Shown: positions 37,464 through 47,683, counted from the first letter of the stretch. The stretch is DNA of 64,000 nt from Rubrivirga sp. SAORIC476 (GCF_002283555.1 NZ_MVOI01000007.1:1-64000); one strand, 5' to 3'. The notes: generated from the letters alone by a model not told the origin. A program made the numbers and translations.

Positions 37464-40400
37464 GGCGCGGGCGGGGCGTCGTGGGTGCTGGCGCGGGGCG
37501 CCAGCGGTTCGAGCGCGAGGTCGTCGGTCGCCAGCCCGTCGCCGGGCGGCGTCTCGCGGAGCTGGCGTCGGAGCCGACGGCCCTGGACGACGGCGTAGAG
37601 CGCCGGGATCATGACGAGCGTGTGGACCGTCGAGGTGACGAGCCCGCCGACCATGGGGGCCGCGATCCGCTGCATGATCTCGGCGCCCGTGCCCACGCCG
37701 ATCATGGCGGGCGTGAGGCCGAGGATCGTCGTGAAGACCGTCATCAGCTTGGGCCGGACGCGGTCGACGGCGCCCTCTTCGAGGGCCGCCTTGAGGCGCG
37801 GGACGGACGTGAGCCGCCCAGACTCGCGGTAGCGCCGGACGGCCTCATCGAGGTACACGTGCATGACCACGCCGGTCTCGGCCGCCAGCCCGGCCACGGC
37901 GATGAGCCCCACGCCGACGGCGATGGAGAAGTTGAACCCGAGCGCGAGCATGAGCCAGACCGCGCCCACGACGGCGAACGGGAGCGGGATCATCAACAAG
38001 AGCGCCTCCTCCGCGCTCCGGAAGTGGAGGAACAGGAGGAGGAACACGATCGCGAGCGTGACCGGGACAAGCACCGCCAGCCGTCGGTTGGCCCGCTCCA
38101 TGTACTCGTACTGGCCGCTCCACTTGATCGAGTAGCCCGGCGGGAGGTCGACGGCCGCCGCGACGGCCTCGCGGGCGTCGGCGACGTACGAGCCCACGTC
38201 TGCCCCCTCCTCCAGGTCGACGTAGACCCAGGCGTTGGGGCGGGCGTTCTCGGACTTGATCATGGGTGGGCCGCTCGCGAACTCGAACGTCGCCAGCTCG
38301 CCGAGCGGGACCTGGGCGCCGCCCGGCGTCGGGACGAGCACCTGGCGGAGGGCGGGGAGGTCGTCGCGGAGCGCGCGGGGGTAGCGGACGTTGACGCCGT
38401 AGCGCTCGAGCCCCTCGACGGTCGTCGTGACCGTCATCCCGCCGACGGCGGCCTGGAGCACGTCCTGCACGTCGCCCGACGTGAGACCGTATCGGGCGGC
38501 GGCGAAGCGGTCGACCTCGACGTCGAGGAAGCTCCCGCCCATCACGCGCTCGGCGTAGGCGCTCCGCGTGCCGGGGAGCGCGGCCACGGCCCGCTCGACC
38601 TCTTGGCCGAGCCGTTCGAGCGTCTCCAGGTCCTCGCCCGCGATCTTGACCCCGACCGGCGTCTTGATCCCGGTCGCGAGCATGTCGATCCGGGTCTTGA
38701 TCGGCATCGTCCAGGCGTTCGTCAAGCCGGGGAACCGGATGGCCGCGTCGAACGCCCGCGTCAAGCTGTCGCGGTCGACGCCGGGGCGCCACTCGTCCTC
38801 CGGCTTCAGGATGATCGTCGTCTCGATCATCGAGAGCGGGGCGGGGTCCGTCGCCGTCTCGGCCCGGCCGACCTTCCCGAACACGCGCTCGACCTCGGGG
38901 AAGGTGGCCAGGATGCGGTCGGTCCGCTGCAGGATCTCCTTGGCCTCCTGGGGCGAGACGCCGGGGAGCGTCGTCGGCATGTAGAGCATGTCGCCTTCCC
39001 AGAGCGGCGGCATGAACTCGGACCCGATCTGCGGGAACGGGACGTAGGTCTCGCCCAAGAGGAGCCGCTGAACCGGGAGGACCGTCACGAACAGGAGCGA
39101 GAACCCGACCAAGAGCACCGCCTTCGGGTGGCGGAGCGTGCCCCGGATGACGGGCCGGTAGGCGCGGATGAAGAACCGGGCGACGGGGTTCTGCTGCTCC
39201 GACCGGATCTTGCCCTTGACAAACACGGCCATGAGCGCCGGGACGAGCGTGACGGCCAGGATGGACGCGGCCGCCATCGAGAACGTCTTGGTCAGCGCGA
39301 GCGGCCGGAACATCCGGCCCTCGACCTGCTCCAGCGTGAACACGGGCAGGAAGCTGACCGTGACGATGAGGAGCGAGAAGAACAGCGACGGCCCGACCTC
39401 CTTGGCCGCGTCGATGACCGCGCGGACGCGCTCCGAGTCCGCCAGCGGGGGCGGGTCGCCGCTGGCGGCGCCGTCGCCCGAGGTGCTCCGCTTCGCCTCG
39501 CGCGCCCGCTCGATGTGCTTGTGGGCGTTCTCCACCATCACGAGCGAGGCGTCGACCATCACGCCGATCGCGATGGCGATGCCGCCCAGGCTCATGATGT
39601 TGGCGTTGATCCCGAGGAGCCGCATCACGCCCAGTGCGATAAGGATGCCGACCGGGACCGTGACGAGGGCGACGAACGCGCTCCGCACGTGGAGGAGGAA
39701 CACCATGACCACGAGCGCCACGACGAGCATCTCCTCCCAGATCGTCGTCGTGAGCGACGAGACCGCGCTCGCGATGAGCTCGGAGCGGTCGTACTCGGTC
39801 ACGACCTCGACGCCGGGCGGGAGCCCGTCCGAGACCTCGGCGATCCGGGCCTTGACGGCGTCGATCGTGGCCTGGGCGTTCTCGCCCGAGCGCATGACGA
39901 CGATGCCGCCCACGACCTCGCCCTCGCCGTTCACGTCGGCGATCCCGCGACGGATCTCCGGCCCGAGCCGGACCTCGGCGACCTGGCCGATCGTGACGGG
40001 CGTGCCGCCCTCGGCGTTCAAGACCACCTGCCGGATGTCCTCGACGCCGGTGAGGTAGCCCTTCCCGCGGACGATGAACTCGCGCTCGCCGAGCTCCAAG
40101 AGCCGCCCGCCCACGTCGCGGTTCGAGCGCCGGAGCGCCATCGCGACGTGGTTGATCGGGATCCCGTAGGCCGCGAGCGCCTGGGGGTCGACGACGACCT
40201 GGTACTGTTTTTCGAACCCGCCGACGGTCGCCACCTCGGCCACGCCTTCGACGGCCTGGAGCTCGTACTTGAGATAAAAATCCTGGACGGACCGGAGCTG
40301 GGCGAGGTCGTAGGTCCCCGTCGTGTCGCGGAGGCTGTACTGGTAGACCCAGCCGACGCCGGTCGCGTCGGGTCCGAGCGCCGGGGTGGCCTCACTCGGG

Positions 40401-40789
40401 AGCCGGTCCTGGACCTGGCTGAGGTACTCGAGCACGCGGCTCCGCGCCCAGTAGAGGTCGGTCCCGTCCTCGAAGATGACGTAGACGAAGCTCGTCCCGA
40501 ACATGGAGTAGCCCCGGACGGTCCGGGCGCCTGGGACGGAGAGCATGGCGGACGTGAGCGGGTAGGTCACCTGCTCCTCGACGATCTGCGGCCCCTGGCC
40601 GGGGTAGTCGGTCCGGACGATGACCTGGACGTCGGAGAGGTCCGGGATCGCGTCGACGGGCGTCGTGAGCGTGGCCCAGGCGCCGAGCCCGGCCACCATC
40701 AGCGTGACGAGACCGACGAGGAGCCTGTTCTCGGCGCTCCACTCGATGAGGCGCTCCAGGGCACCGTCGCGGGTCTTGTGGTGCTGCAT
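37460..40789 (-). CDS. cusA: CusA-like heavy-metal RND transporter
   Basis: 1109 aa from ATG 40789. It is an RND pump with two periplasmic loops and twelve membrane segments. Diagnostic blocks are PVDAIPDLSDVQVIVRTDYPGQGPQIVEEQVTYPLT (in part), SMFGTSFVYVIFEDGTDLYWARSRV (in part), the proton-relay helix GIAIAIGVMVDASLVMVENAH and the second-half IAVAGLAAETGVVMHVYLDEAV. These mark the Cus/Czc heavy-metal class, not multidrug RND. Start follows the cusB stop by two bases. Together with the next two genes it forms a CusCBA complex exporting Cu(I) or Ag(I). Confidence 0.95.
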   Translation of the reverse strand: MQHHKTRDGALERLIEWSAENRLLVGLVTLMVAGLGAWATLTTPVDAIPDLSDVQVIVRTDYPGQGPQIVEEQVTYPLTSAMLSVPGARTVRGYSMFGTSFVYVIFEDGTDLYWARSRVLEYLSQVQDRLPSEATPALGPDATGVGWVYQYSLRDTTGTYDLAQLRSVQDFYLKYELQAVEGVAEVATVGGFEKQYQVVVDPQALAAYGIPINHVAMALRRSNRDVGGRLLELGEREFIVRGKGYLTGVEDIRQVVLNAEGGTPVTIGQVAEVRLGPEIRRGIADVNGEGEVVGGIVVMRSGENAQATIDAVKARIAEVSDGLPPGVEVVTEYDRSELIASAVSSLTTTIWEEMLVVALVVMVFLLHVRSAFVALVTVPVGILIALGVMRLLGINANIMSLGGIAIAIGVMVDASLVMVENAHKHIERAREAKRSTSGDGAASGDPPPLADSERVRAVIDAAKEVGPSLFFSLLIVTVSFLPVFTLEQVEGRMFRPLALTKTFSMAAASILAVTLVPALMAVFVKGKIRSEQQNPVARFFIRAYRPVIRGTLRHPKAVLLVGFSLLFVTVLPVQRLLLGETYVPFPQIGSEFMPPLWEGDMLYMPTTLPGVSPQEAKEILQRTDRILATFPEVERVFGKVGRAETATDPAPLSMIETTIILKPEDEWRPGVDRDSLTRAFDAAIRFPGLTNAWTMPIKTRIDMLATGIKTPVGVKIAGEDLETLERLGQEVERAVAALPGTRSAYAERVMGGSFLDVEVDRFAAARYGLTSGDVQDVLQAAVGGMTVTTTVEGLERYGVNVRYPRALRDDLPALRQVLVPTPGGAQVPLGELATFEFASGPPMIKSENARPNAWVYVDLEEGADVGSYVADAREAVAAAVDLPPGYSIKWSGQYEYMERANRRLAVLVPVTLAIVFLLLFLHFRSAEEALLLMIPLPFAVVGAVWLMLALGFNFSIAVGVGLIAVAGLAAETGVVMHVYLDEAVRRYRESGRLTSVPRLKAALEEGAVDRVRPKLMTVFTTILGLTPAMIGVGTGAEIMQRIAAPMVGGLVTSTVHTLVMIPALYAVVQGRRLRRQLRETPPGDGLATDDLALEPLAPRASTHDAPPAP

Positions 40790-40791
40790 GG

Positions 40792-42219
40792 TTACTCGGT
40801 CCCCATGTCCATCTCGCCCATGTCCATCCCCGGCATCGACTGCATCGCGCCGAGGGACGCCGCCAGTCGGGCCTCGGAGTCGATGAGGAACTGGGCGCTC
40901 GTGACGACGCGGTCGCCGGGCTCGACGCCCGAGAGCACGCGGACGAGCCCGTTGGCTTCCTCGCCGAGCGTGACCGGCTGCGGCCGGAACCGGCCCTCGC
41001 CGAGGGCCAGGATGACGGCCGCCCCGTCGCCGTCGCGTACGACGGCCTCGGCGGGCACGACCGGGCCGACCTCCGAGAGGTCGCCGTAGAGCGTGGCCGT
41101 CGCGAACATCCCGGGCCGCAAGCGGCCCCCGGCGTTGGGGACGGTGATCCGGGCCGTGCCGGTCCGGGTGGCCGGGTCGAGCGTGTCGTAGACGTAGTCG
41201 ACGCGGCCCCGGAGCTCCTCGCCGGGGAACGCCGCCAGCGTCACGACGCCGCGCGTGCCGGTGCGGACCCAGCCGAGATCGCGCTCGGGGACATCGACCT
41301 GGAGGTAGAGGCTCCCGAAGTCGACGATGTCCATGAGCGGCTGGCCCGGCGCGGCCTGCATCCCCTCGACGATCCGGCGGTTCTGGACCGTGCCCGAGGC
41401 GGGCGCGAAGAGCGTGATCCGCTCCCGGATCATCCCGCTCCGTTCGACGACGCTGATCTGCCCCGCCCCCAGCCCGAAGAGCCGGAGCCGCGTGCGGGCC
41501 GCCTCGACGAGCCGGTCGGCCCCGTCGCCGCCGCCCAAGAGCTCGCGGTTGCGGACCGCCAAGAGCAGCTCCTGCTGCGTGGACACCAGCTCGGGGCTGT
41601 AGATCTCGAGGAGCGGCTGGCCCTGGCGGACCCGCTGGCCCTCGGTGTCGACGTAGAGGTTCTCCACGAACCCGCCGACGCGGAGCGTGACCGTCTCGCG
41701 CGCGGCGTCGCGGGCCTCGAAGGTGCCCGTCGTGCGGAGCGTCCGCTCGAGCTGGCGCTCCTGGACGACGGCCGTCCGCACGCCGATGTTCTGGAGCGTG
41801 ACCGGGTCGATCTCGACGGTCCCGGCCGGGGCGCCGCTCACGGGCACGGGCTCGAGGTCCATCCCACAGATCGGGCACGTTCCCGGCTCGTCCTCGACGA
41901 TCCACGGGTGCATCCCGGACTGGTAGACGACGCCGTCGCCGTTGAGGTCGAACTGCGCGAGGCCGCCCTGGGGACCGTCGCCGGAGGCGTCCGCTGCGCC
42001 GCCGTCGCCGGGGGCAGCGGCGGGCGGGGCCTCGGCGACGGCGTCAGAGCTGTCGCCGCGCGTGAGCGCCCAGGTGAGGCCGACGGCGACGACGAGGGCG
42101 AGGAGGGCGAGCATGACCCAACGCGCGCGGCGGGGGCGGTTGGGGTCCCGGGGCGCGTCGGCGTAGGCGTCGGCCGGGTCGGTGGCCTCGGGGGCCACGC
42201 TTGGGGCGTCGGTGATCAT
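40792..42219 (-). CDS. cusB: CusB-like periplasmic adaptor with heavy-metal-binding domain
   Basis: 475 aa. A membrane anchor spans residues 35-53 (VMLALLALVVAVGLTWALT). Next is a heavy-metal-binding domain, YQSGMHPWIVEDEPGTCPICGMDLEPV (C-P-I-C-G-M), then the adaptor hairpin and beta barrel (LRVGGFVENLYVDTEGQRVRQGQPLLEIYSPELV; FAPASGTVQNRRIVEGM; in parts). The C-terminus is Met-rich (MQSMPGMDMGEMDMG), a copper-binding tail. It overlaps the next gene (outer-membrane factor) by ATGA. It links CusA to the outer-membrane channel and loads metal. Confidence 0.95.
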   Translation of the reverse strand: MITDAPSVAPEATDPADAYADAPRDPNRPRRARWVMLALLALVVAVGLTWALTRGDSSDAVAEAPPAAAPGDGGAADASGDGPQGGLAQFDLNGDGVVYQSGMHPWIVEDEPGTCPICGMDLEPVPVSGAPAGTVEIDPVTLQNIGVRTAVVQERQLERTLRTTGTFEARDAARETVTLRVGGFVENLYVDTEGQRVRQGQPLLEIYSPELVSTQQELLLAVRNRELLGGGDGADRLVEAARTRLRLFGLGAGQISVVERSGMIRERITLFAPASGTVQNRRIVEGMQAAPGQPLMDIVDFGSLYLQVDVPERDLGWVRTGTRGVVTLAAFPGEELRGRVDYVYDTLDPATRTGTARITVPNAGGRLRPGMFATATLYGDLSEVGPVVPAEAVVRDGDGAAVILALGEGRFRPQPVTLGEEANGLVRVLSGVEPGDRVVTSAQFLIDSEARLAASLGAMQSMPGMDMGEMDMGTE

Positions 42220-43499
42220 CGGGCGGGGGGTCCGAGGAGGGGGGCGGTGGCGCCGAGGGCGCGGGCGAGGTCGGCGGCAGCGTCGAGGAGCCGGGCGCGG
42301 GCGTCGACGAATCCGAGGGCCACGGAGAACCGGGCGCGCTCGGCGTCGAGGAAGGCGAGGAAGTCGAGGGCGCCCGTCGTGTAGCCCGCGAGGGCGCTCT
42401 CGACGGTCGTCTCGGCCTGGGGCACGAGCGTCTCGCGATAGAGCGCGACGGCCTCGGCCGCGCGGCGGGCGTCGGAGAGCGCGTCGGCCACGTCGGTCTG
42501 GACGGCCGTCTCGGTGGCGGCGAGGCGGGCCCTCGCGGCCTCTTCGCGGAGGCGGGCCTGGTCGAGCCCGGCGCGGCGGGAGGCCCGGTCGAGCGGGATG
42601 CGGACCGACGCCATGAGCCCGAGCGCGTCGCGGCCGGTGGCCGTCGGCGGGGAGTCGGCCTGGGCGATGTCCGTGTAGACGACGCCGAATCCGAGGTCGG
42701 GGTAGAACGCCTTCTCGGCGAGCGCGACGTCGGCCTCGGCCGCGGTGATGCGAGCCTGGGCCTGGGCGACCTCGGGGCGCGTCTCGACCGCGAGGGCGGC
42801 GAGGTCATCCGCCTCGGGGAGCGCCGGGACGATCGCAACGACGCGGCCGACGGTGAGGGCGGGCCGGTCGAGGACGCGCGCGAGCGTCTGGACCGCGGCG
42901 TCCCGCTCGCGGGCGAGCGTGATCAGGCGCTCGTCGAGCCGCTGGCGCTCGAGCTGGACCTGGAGAACGGCGCCCTGCGGCCCGCGGCCGACCTCGTAGC
43001 GGACGGCCGCGGCCTCGGCGAAGGCGCCCAGGCGGGCCTGGAACGCACGGACGACGTCGGCGGCCTCCTGCGTACGGACGAGGTCGGCGTAGGCGCGCGT
43101 GGCGCGGCGCGCGAGGTCGAGCGCGGTCGCGTCGCCCCCCCAGCGGGCGGCCTCGGCCCGGGCGTCGGCGGCGTCGCGGCGGAGCCCGAGCGTGCCGGGC
43201 CAGGGCAGCATCTGCTCGACGCGCCACTGGGATCGCTGTGTGCCCCGCGCGGTCAGGATCGGGTAGGGCGCGACCATGACGGATGCGGTCGGGTCGGGGA
43301 GCGCGCCCACCTGGTCGCCGCGCCGGGCGAGCGCACGGGCGTCGAGGCGCTCGGCCGCGAGCGTCGGGTTGTCCGCGTAGAGAGCGTCCAGGACGGCGCC
43401 GAGGCGGAGGGTGTCGGGGGCCTGAGCTCGCACGGTGGGGACCGCGGCGAGAGCCAGGGAGAGGAGCAGCGCTAGACGGGCTGCGGCGAGGGGGGGCAT
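42216..43499 (-). CDS. cusC: TolC-family outer-membrane efflux channel
   Basis: 427 aa. The signal peptide is MPPLAAARLALLLSLALAAVPTVRAQA. The body has the duplicated helical-barrel pattern of TolC: LGAVLDALYADNPTLAAERLDARALARRGDQVGALPDPTAS (in part) and the second repeat ETRPEVAQAQARITAAEADVALAEKAFYPDLGFGVVY (in part). Overlap with cusB by four bases shows co-translation. Order cusC-cusB-cusA matches copper/silver RND operons. Confidence 0.9.
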   Translation of the reverse strand: MPPLAAARLALLLSLALAAVPTVRAQAPDTLRLGAVLDALYADNPTLAAERLDARALARRGDQVGALPDPTASVMVAPYPILTARGTQRSQWRVEQMLPWPGTLGLRRDAADARAEAARWGGDATALDLARRATRAYADLVRTQEAADVVRAFQARLGAFAEAAAVRYEVGRGPQGAVLQVQLERQRLDERLITLARERDAAVQTLARVLDRPALTVGRVVAIVPALPEADDLAALAVETRPEVAQAQARITAAEADVALAEKAFYPDLGFGVVYTDIAQADSPPTATGRDALGLMASVRIPLDRASRRAGLDQARLREEAARARLAATETAVQTDVADALSDARRAAEAVALYRETLVPQAETTVESALAGYTTGALDFLAFLDAERARFSVALGFVDARARLLDAAADLARALGATAPLLGPPAR

Positions 43500-43582
43500 G
43501 GTCTGGAGCGGACGGACGACAGCAGGACGGGCGCATTAGCGCCGGGCGCAGAGGCGCGGCGCGGGGGCGCAGGCTGTCGGGC

Positions 43583-43966
43583 TCAGACCAGCAGGACCGA
43601 GAGGGCGAGGTGGCGCCGGGGGCCGGGCGGCGGTCCAGCGTCGGGCGGCGCGGCGGCGGGAACGACGGCTGGGGGTGCCAGCACGGCGAGCGCGGCGGCC
43701 ACGACCGGCTCCAGAGGGGCCGGGGGCGCCGGGACGACGGCATCGCGCGGACCCTCGGGCGCACTGATGCAGCACGTTGACGTGTCGGCAGGGGCCCCGT
43801 CGGGAGCCCCCGACGGCGTCGTGTGGCCCATCCGCTCGCAGTGGCTCCGCGTGTCCTCGCCCAGCGCGTCGGCGACGGCCGCCGCGGCGGGGCCGACGGC
43901 CGCTGCAAGGAGGACAGCGGCGAGAAGGGCCGCCAGCCCGCGGAACGGGTGGGTGGGACGAGTCAT
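43583..43966 (-). CDS. Small exported protein with Cys/His pair, putative copper-linked
   Basis: 127 aa from ATG 43966 (MTRPTHPFRG). The hydrophobic segment AALLAAVLLAAAVGPAAAAV is a signal peptide or anchor, then HCERMGHTTPSGAPDGAPADTSTCCISA (in part) brings Cys, His, Met and a CC pair, consistent with metal binding. The rest is Pro/Ala-rich and ends RRHLALSVLLV. It resembles small copper-inducible leader-gene proteins of the CopL type. The CCTTAAA-N6-TCAGGT motif lies 43 bases upstream. Confidence 0.6.
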   Translation of the reverse strand: MTRPTHPFRGLAALLAAVLLAAAVGPAAAAVADALGEDTRSHCERMGHTTPSGAPDGAPADTSTCCISAPEGPRDAVVPAPPAPLEPVVAAALAVLAPPAVVPAAAPPDAGPPPGPRRHLALSVLLV

Positions 43967-44008
43967 GAAAGGGATGCAGGCAGTATCGGCCATTTATTCC
44001 GCCGCTTG

Positions 44009-44027
44009 CCTTAAATGCCGCTCAGGT
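44009..44027. promoter_or_regulatory. CCTTAAA-N6-TCAGGT element, copy B
   Basis: It lies between the divergent genes at 43966 (minus) and 44149 (copA, plus). CCGCTC-AGGTA-GAGCGG, overlapping the right half, is also a perfect inverted repeat at 44018-44034. Candidate operator for both directions. Confidence 0.65.
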
Positions 44028-44148
44028 AGAGCGGGATGCACGCTCCGTTCACAGACGCTCCGCTCGGCGCGCGTTGTCAGAATCGGCGTCCCGCTGGTCC
44101 GGTAACGGACCGGGCCCCGGAGCGTCTGTCCGCCAAATACCGATCTCC

Positions 44149-46683
44149 ATGCCCGCAGCTCTCGCCTCCGATCCCCTTCCCGTCGCCTCGGGCGACGGGG
44201 TCTCGCCGCCCGACGTGCAGTCACGCGCGACCCTGGGCGTGGAGGGGATGACGTGCGCAGCCTGTTCGACACGAGTCGAGAAGGCCCTTCAGGCCGTTCC
44301 GGGCGTCCACGAGGCGACGGTCAACCTGGCGACCGAGCGGGCGACGGTCCGGTTCGACGCGGCCGAGACGACGCCGCTGGCGCTCGCGGAGGCCGTCCAG
44401 CGCGCGGGCTACGACGTGCGGACCGAGGAGGTCTCGTTCGCCGTCAGCGGGATGACGTGCGCGGCGTGCGTCGGGCGCGTCGAGAAGGCGCTCCAAGGGG
44501 CGGACGGCGTGGTCGAGGCGTCGGTGAACCTGGCGACCGAGCGCGCCCGCGTCCGCTACGCGGCCGGGACCGACGTCGAGGCGCTGTACGAGGCCGTCCG
44601 CCGGACCGGGTACGACGTGGTCGAGGCGACGGACGGGGCGACGGCCGAGGACGCCGAGCGCGAGGCGCGCGAGCTCGATCGAGGGCGGCTGCGGCGGCGC
44701 CTGTTGTGGGCGGCCGGGCTCTCGCTCCCGCTGTTCCTGGTGGAGATGGTCCCGATGGCGATCCCCGGCGGGATGGCGTGGGTGGACGGGCTCGTCCCGA
44801 TGCAGACGCGGTGGCTCGTGGCCTTTGGGCTGGCGACGGCCGTCCAGTTCGGGCCGGGCTGGCGGTTCTACCGCGCCGGGTGGGCGGCGGCCCGGCACGG
44901 GTCGCCCGACATGAACACCCTCGTCGCGCTCGGCACGACGGCGGCCTACGGGTACTCCGTCATCGCGACGTTCCTGCCGGGCGTGCTCCCGGCCGGCGCC
45001 GTCCACGTCTACTACGAGGCGTCGGCGACGATCATCACGCTGATCCTCCTGGGCAAGTGGTTCGAGGCGCGGGCGAAGGGGCAGACCTCGGACGCCGTCC
45101 GCGCGCTCTTGGGACTGAGGGCCGAGACCGCCCGCGTGGTCCAGGGTGGCGTCGAAACGGAAGTGCCCATCGAGGACGTGGCCGTGGGCGACGTCGTCCG
45201 CATCCGCCCCGGCGAGAAGGTGCCGGTCGACGGCGTCGTGACCGAGGGGACGAGCTACGTCGACGAGTCGATGGTGACGGGCGAGCCGGTGCCGGTCGAG
45301 AAGACCGAGGGCGGGGCGGTCGTGGGAGGGACGGTGAACCAGGCCGGGGCGCTCTTGGTCGAGACGACGCACGTGGGCGCCGACACGGTCCTCGCGCAGA
45401 TCGTCCAGCTCGTCGAGGAGGCGCAGGCGTCGCGCCCGGCCATCCAGGCGCTGGCGGACCGCGTCGTCGCCGTGTTCGTGCCCATCGTCCTCGTCGTCGC
45501 CGCGGTCGTGTTCGGGGTCTGGCTCGCCGTCGGCCCGAGCCCGGCGCTGACCTACGCCCTCGTGGCCGCCGTCTCGGTCCTCATCATCGCGTGCCCCTGC
45601 GCGATGGGGCTCGCGACGCCCGTATCGGTCATGGTCGGGACCGGGAAGGCGGCCGAGTTGGGCGTCCTGTTCCGCAAGGGCGAGGCGTTGCAGACGCTGA
45701 GCGAGGCCGACGTGGTCGCCCTCGACAAGACGGGGACGCTCACGGAGGGGCGCCCGACGCTCACCGACGTGGCGCTGGCGCCGGAGGCCGGTCTGAGCGA
45801 GAGCGACCTGCTCCGGCTGGTGGCCGCGGTCGAGGTGTCGAGCGAGCACCCCGTCGCCGACGCCATCGTCCGGGCCGCCGACGAGCGCGAGATCGACCTC
45901 CCGACCGCGTCCGACTTCGAGGCCGTGCCCGGCTTCGGCGTGCGCGGCGTGGTGGAGGGCCGCCGCGTCGAGGTCGGCGCTGACCGGTTCATGGAACGGA
46001 TCGGGCTCGACGTGGGGCCGCTGTCCGACGCTGCGGGCGCGCTCGCGGCCGAGGGCAAGACGCCGCTCTACGCGGCCGTCGACGGCGAGCTGGTGGCGGC
46101 GCTCGCCGTGGCCGACCCCGTGAAGGCGACGACGCCCGCGGCCATCGAGGCGCTCCACCGCGCCGGGCTCCGCGTGGCGATGATCACGGGCGACAACCGC
46201 GCCACGGCCCAAGCGATCGCGCGGCGGCTGGGGATCGACGAGGTGCTCGCCGAGGTGCTCCCGGCCGACAAGGCACAGGCCGTCCGCGACGTGCAGGGCG
46301 AGGGGCGGCGCGTGGCGTTCGTCGGCGACGGGATCAACGACGCGCCCGCGCTCGCCCAGGCCGACGTGGGCGTGGCCATCGGGACCGGGACCGACGTCGC
46401 CATCGAGGCGGCCGACGTGGTGCTCATGCGCGGCGACCTCACGGCGCTCGTCGAGGCCCGGGCGCTGAGCGCGGCCACGCTCCGCAACGTCAAGCAAAAC
46501 CTGTTCTGGGCCTTCGCCTACAACGTCGTGCTCATCCCGGTCGCGGCGGGCGCGCTGTACCCGGTGTTCGGCGTGCTGCTCTCGCCGGTCCTGGGCGCGG
46601 CGGCGATGGGGCTCTCGTCGGTCTTCGTGCTCACGAACGCGCTCCGCTTGCGCCGCTTCACCCCGCCGAGGGTGGCGGGGTAA
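44149..46683 (+). CDS. copA: CopA-like copper-translocating P-type ATPase
   Basis: 844 aa from ATG 44149; the frame is open to 44074, but the upstream part is not P-type-like. Two HMA domains carry [15 protein letters not shown] and [15 protein letters not shown]. The P1B core follows: membrane CPC in [26 protein letters not shown] phosphorylation site, [10 protein letters not shown] (SEHP), [29 protein letters not shown] and the C-terminal membrane pair. Exports Cu(I) from cytoplasm to periplasm, working ahead of the Cus pump. Confidence 0.95.
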   Translation: MPAALASDPLPVASGDGVSPPDVQSRATLGVEGMTCAACSTRVEKALQAVPGVHEATVNLATERATVRFDAAETTPLALAEAVQRAGYDVRTEEVSFAVSGMTCAACVGRVEKALQGADGVVEASVNLATERARVRYAAGTDVEALYEAVRRTGYDVVEATDGATAEDAEREARELDRGRLRRRLLWAAGLSLPLFLVEMVPMAIPGGMAWVDGLVPMQTRWLVAFGLATAVQFGPGWRFYRAGWAAARHGSPDMNTLVALGTTAAYGYSVIATFLPGVLPAGAVHVYYEASATIITLILLGKWFEARAKGQTSDAVRALLGLRAETARVVQGGVETEVPIEDVAVGDVVRIRPGEKVPVDGVVTEGTSYVDESMVTGEPVPVEKTEGGAVVGGTVNQAGALLVETTHVGADTVLAQIVQLVEEAQASRPAIQALADRVVAVFVPIVLVVAAVVFGVWLAVGPSPALTYALVAAVSVLIIACPCAMGLATPVSVMVGTGKAAELGVLFRKGEALQTLSEADVVALDKTGTLTEGRPTLTDVALAPEAGLSESDLLRLVAAVEVSSEHPVADAIVRAADEREIDLPTASDFEAVPGFGVRGVVEGRRVEVGADRFMERIGLDVGPLSDAAGALAAEGKTPLYAAVDGELVAALAVADPVKATTPAAIEALHRAGLRVAMITGDNRATAQAIARRLGIDEVLAEVLPADKAQAVRDVQGEGRRVAFVGDGINDAPALAQADVGVAIGTGTDVAIEAADVVLMRGDLTALVEARALSAATLRNVKQNLFWAFAYNVVLIPVAAGALYPVFGVLLSPVLGAAAMGLSSVFVLTNALRLRRFTPPRVAG

Positions 46684-46728
46684 CGCTCCGTGCCTCGCTG
46701 CGTTTGTCTGGGTGCCTCCTTCCGATCC

Positions 46729-47535
46729 ATGTCCGTCTCCCCCACCCTGCTCGACCAAACCCTCGCCGCCCAGGGCGAGGCGCTCGTCGCCTACGTCCGC
46801 CAGCGGCTCGGGCCGGAGGCGGCCCAAGACGTGGTCCAGGACGCGCTCCTCCGCCTGGCCGAACGCGCGCCCGAGTTGGACGACCAGGCCGACCTCACGC
46901 GCTGGCTGTGGCGGGTCGTCCGCAACGCGACCGTCGACGCCAACCGGCGACGGGAGGCCGCCGAGCGCCGCGAGACCGCGTGGGCGTCCGAGCAGCCCGA
47001 GGCTGCGATGCCGGCTGGCGACGAGCCCGCGTTGTGCGCGTGCTACCGCCCGCTCCTGGACGGGCTGGCGCCCCAGGCCGCCGAGGTGCTCCGCGCTGAC
47101 CTCAACGGCGAGGACCCCGCCGCGCTGGCGGACCGGCTCGGCGTCACCCCGGGCGCCCTCCGCGTCCGCCGCCACCGCGCCCGGGCGGCCCTGGGCGAGC
47201 GGCTGGCCGACGTGTGCCGCGCGTGCGCGGGCTGCCTCGACTGCTCGTGCGCCCCTCCCCCATCCGATTCCCCCGCTTCACTCTCCACCCCCACCATGGA
47301 CACACCAAACACCTCCCAGAACGACCAGACCTTGCGCTTCGGCATCGAGGGCATGACGTGCGGCGGCTGCGTCGCCGCCGTGACGAGGGCGCTGGACCGG
47401 ACGCCCGGCGTGGCCGTCGAGCACGTCGGCCTGAACGAGCCCGCCGTCGTCCGGCTCTCCGACGGCGCCGACCGCGAGGCCGTGCGCGGCGCCGTCGAGG
47501 GCGCGGGCTTCCGCCCCGTGTTCGACGCCGCCTGA
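46729..47535 (+). CDS. CorE-like ECF sigma factor fused to a heavy-metal-associated domain
   Basis: 268 aa from ATG 46729. Residues 1-150 are ECF sigma regions 2 and 4 (QDVVQDALLRLAERAPELDDQADLTRWLWRVVRNATVDANR, in part; DPAALADRLGVTPGALRVRRHRARAALGE). Residues about 163-178 hold a Cys-rich patch, C-x2-C-x2-C-x2-C-x-C (VCRACAGCLDCSC), as in copper-responsive CorE-type factors. After a Pro/Ser linker comes an HMA domain, IEGMTCGGCVAAVTRALDR. The frame is continuous; an in-frame ATG at 47296 could start a free HMA chaperone (79 aa). Predicted copper sensor and activator of this island. Confidence 0.8.
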   Translation: MSVSPTLLDQTLAAQGEALVAYVRQRLGPEAAQDVVQDALLRLAERAPELDDQADLTRWLWRVVRNATVDANRRREAAERRETAWASEQPEAAMPAGDEPALCACYRPLLDGLAPQAAEVLRADLNGEDPAALADRLGVTPGALRVRRHRARAALGERLADVCRACAGCLDCSCAPPPSDSPASLSTPTMDTPNTSQNDQTLRFGIEGMTCGGCVAAVTRALDRTPGVAVEHVGLNEPAVVRLSDGADREAVRGAVEGAGFRPVFDAA

Positions 47536-47596
47536 GCCTCCGGCTCGTCGGCTGGGGCCGCCAGACACCCTCACGGGGGTGCCCGGCGGCCCCAAA

Positions 47597-47615
47597 CCTT
47601 AAAAGGCGCTCAGGT
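47597..47615. promoter_or_regulatory. CCTTAAA-N6-TCAGGT element, copy C
   Basis: CCTTAAA-AGGCGC-TCAGGT followed by GAGACGGAAT. It lies 69 bases upstream of the DUF305 gene on the plus strand, in a clean intergenic gap. Confidence 0.65.
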
Positions 47616-47683
47616 GAGACGGAATCGCCGATCCATCAGGGGTCCGGCCGGTATCACTCCGTCTCATCCCCCTCAGCCCCTCC

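Noticed and set aside
37481-41089. 1202-aa plus-strand frame
   Set aside because: Antisense shadow of cusA/cusB, with Asp/Arg/His-rich composition typical of complement frames.
44221-47175. 984-aa minus-strand frame
   Set aside because: Complement of copA and the sigma gene; composition is typical shadow.
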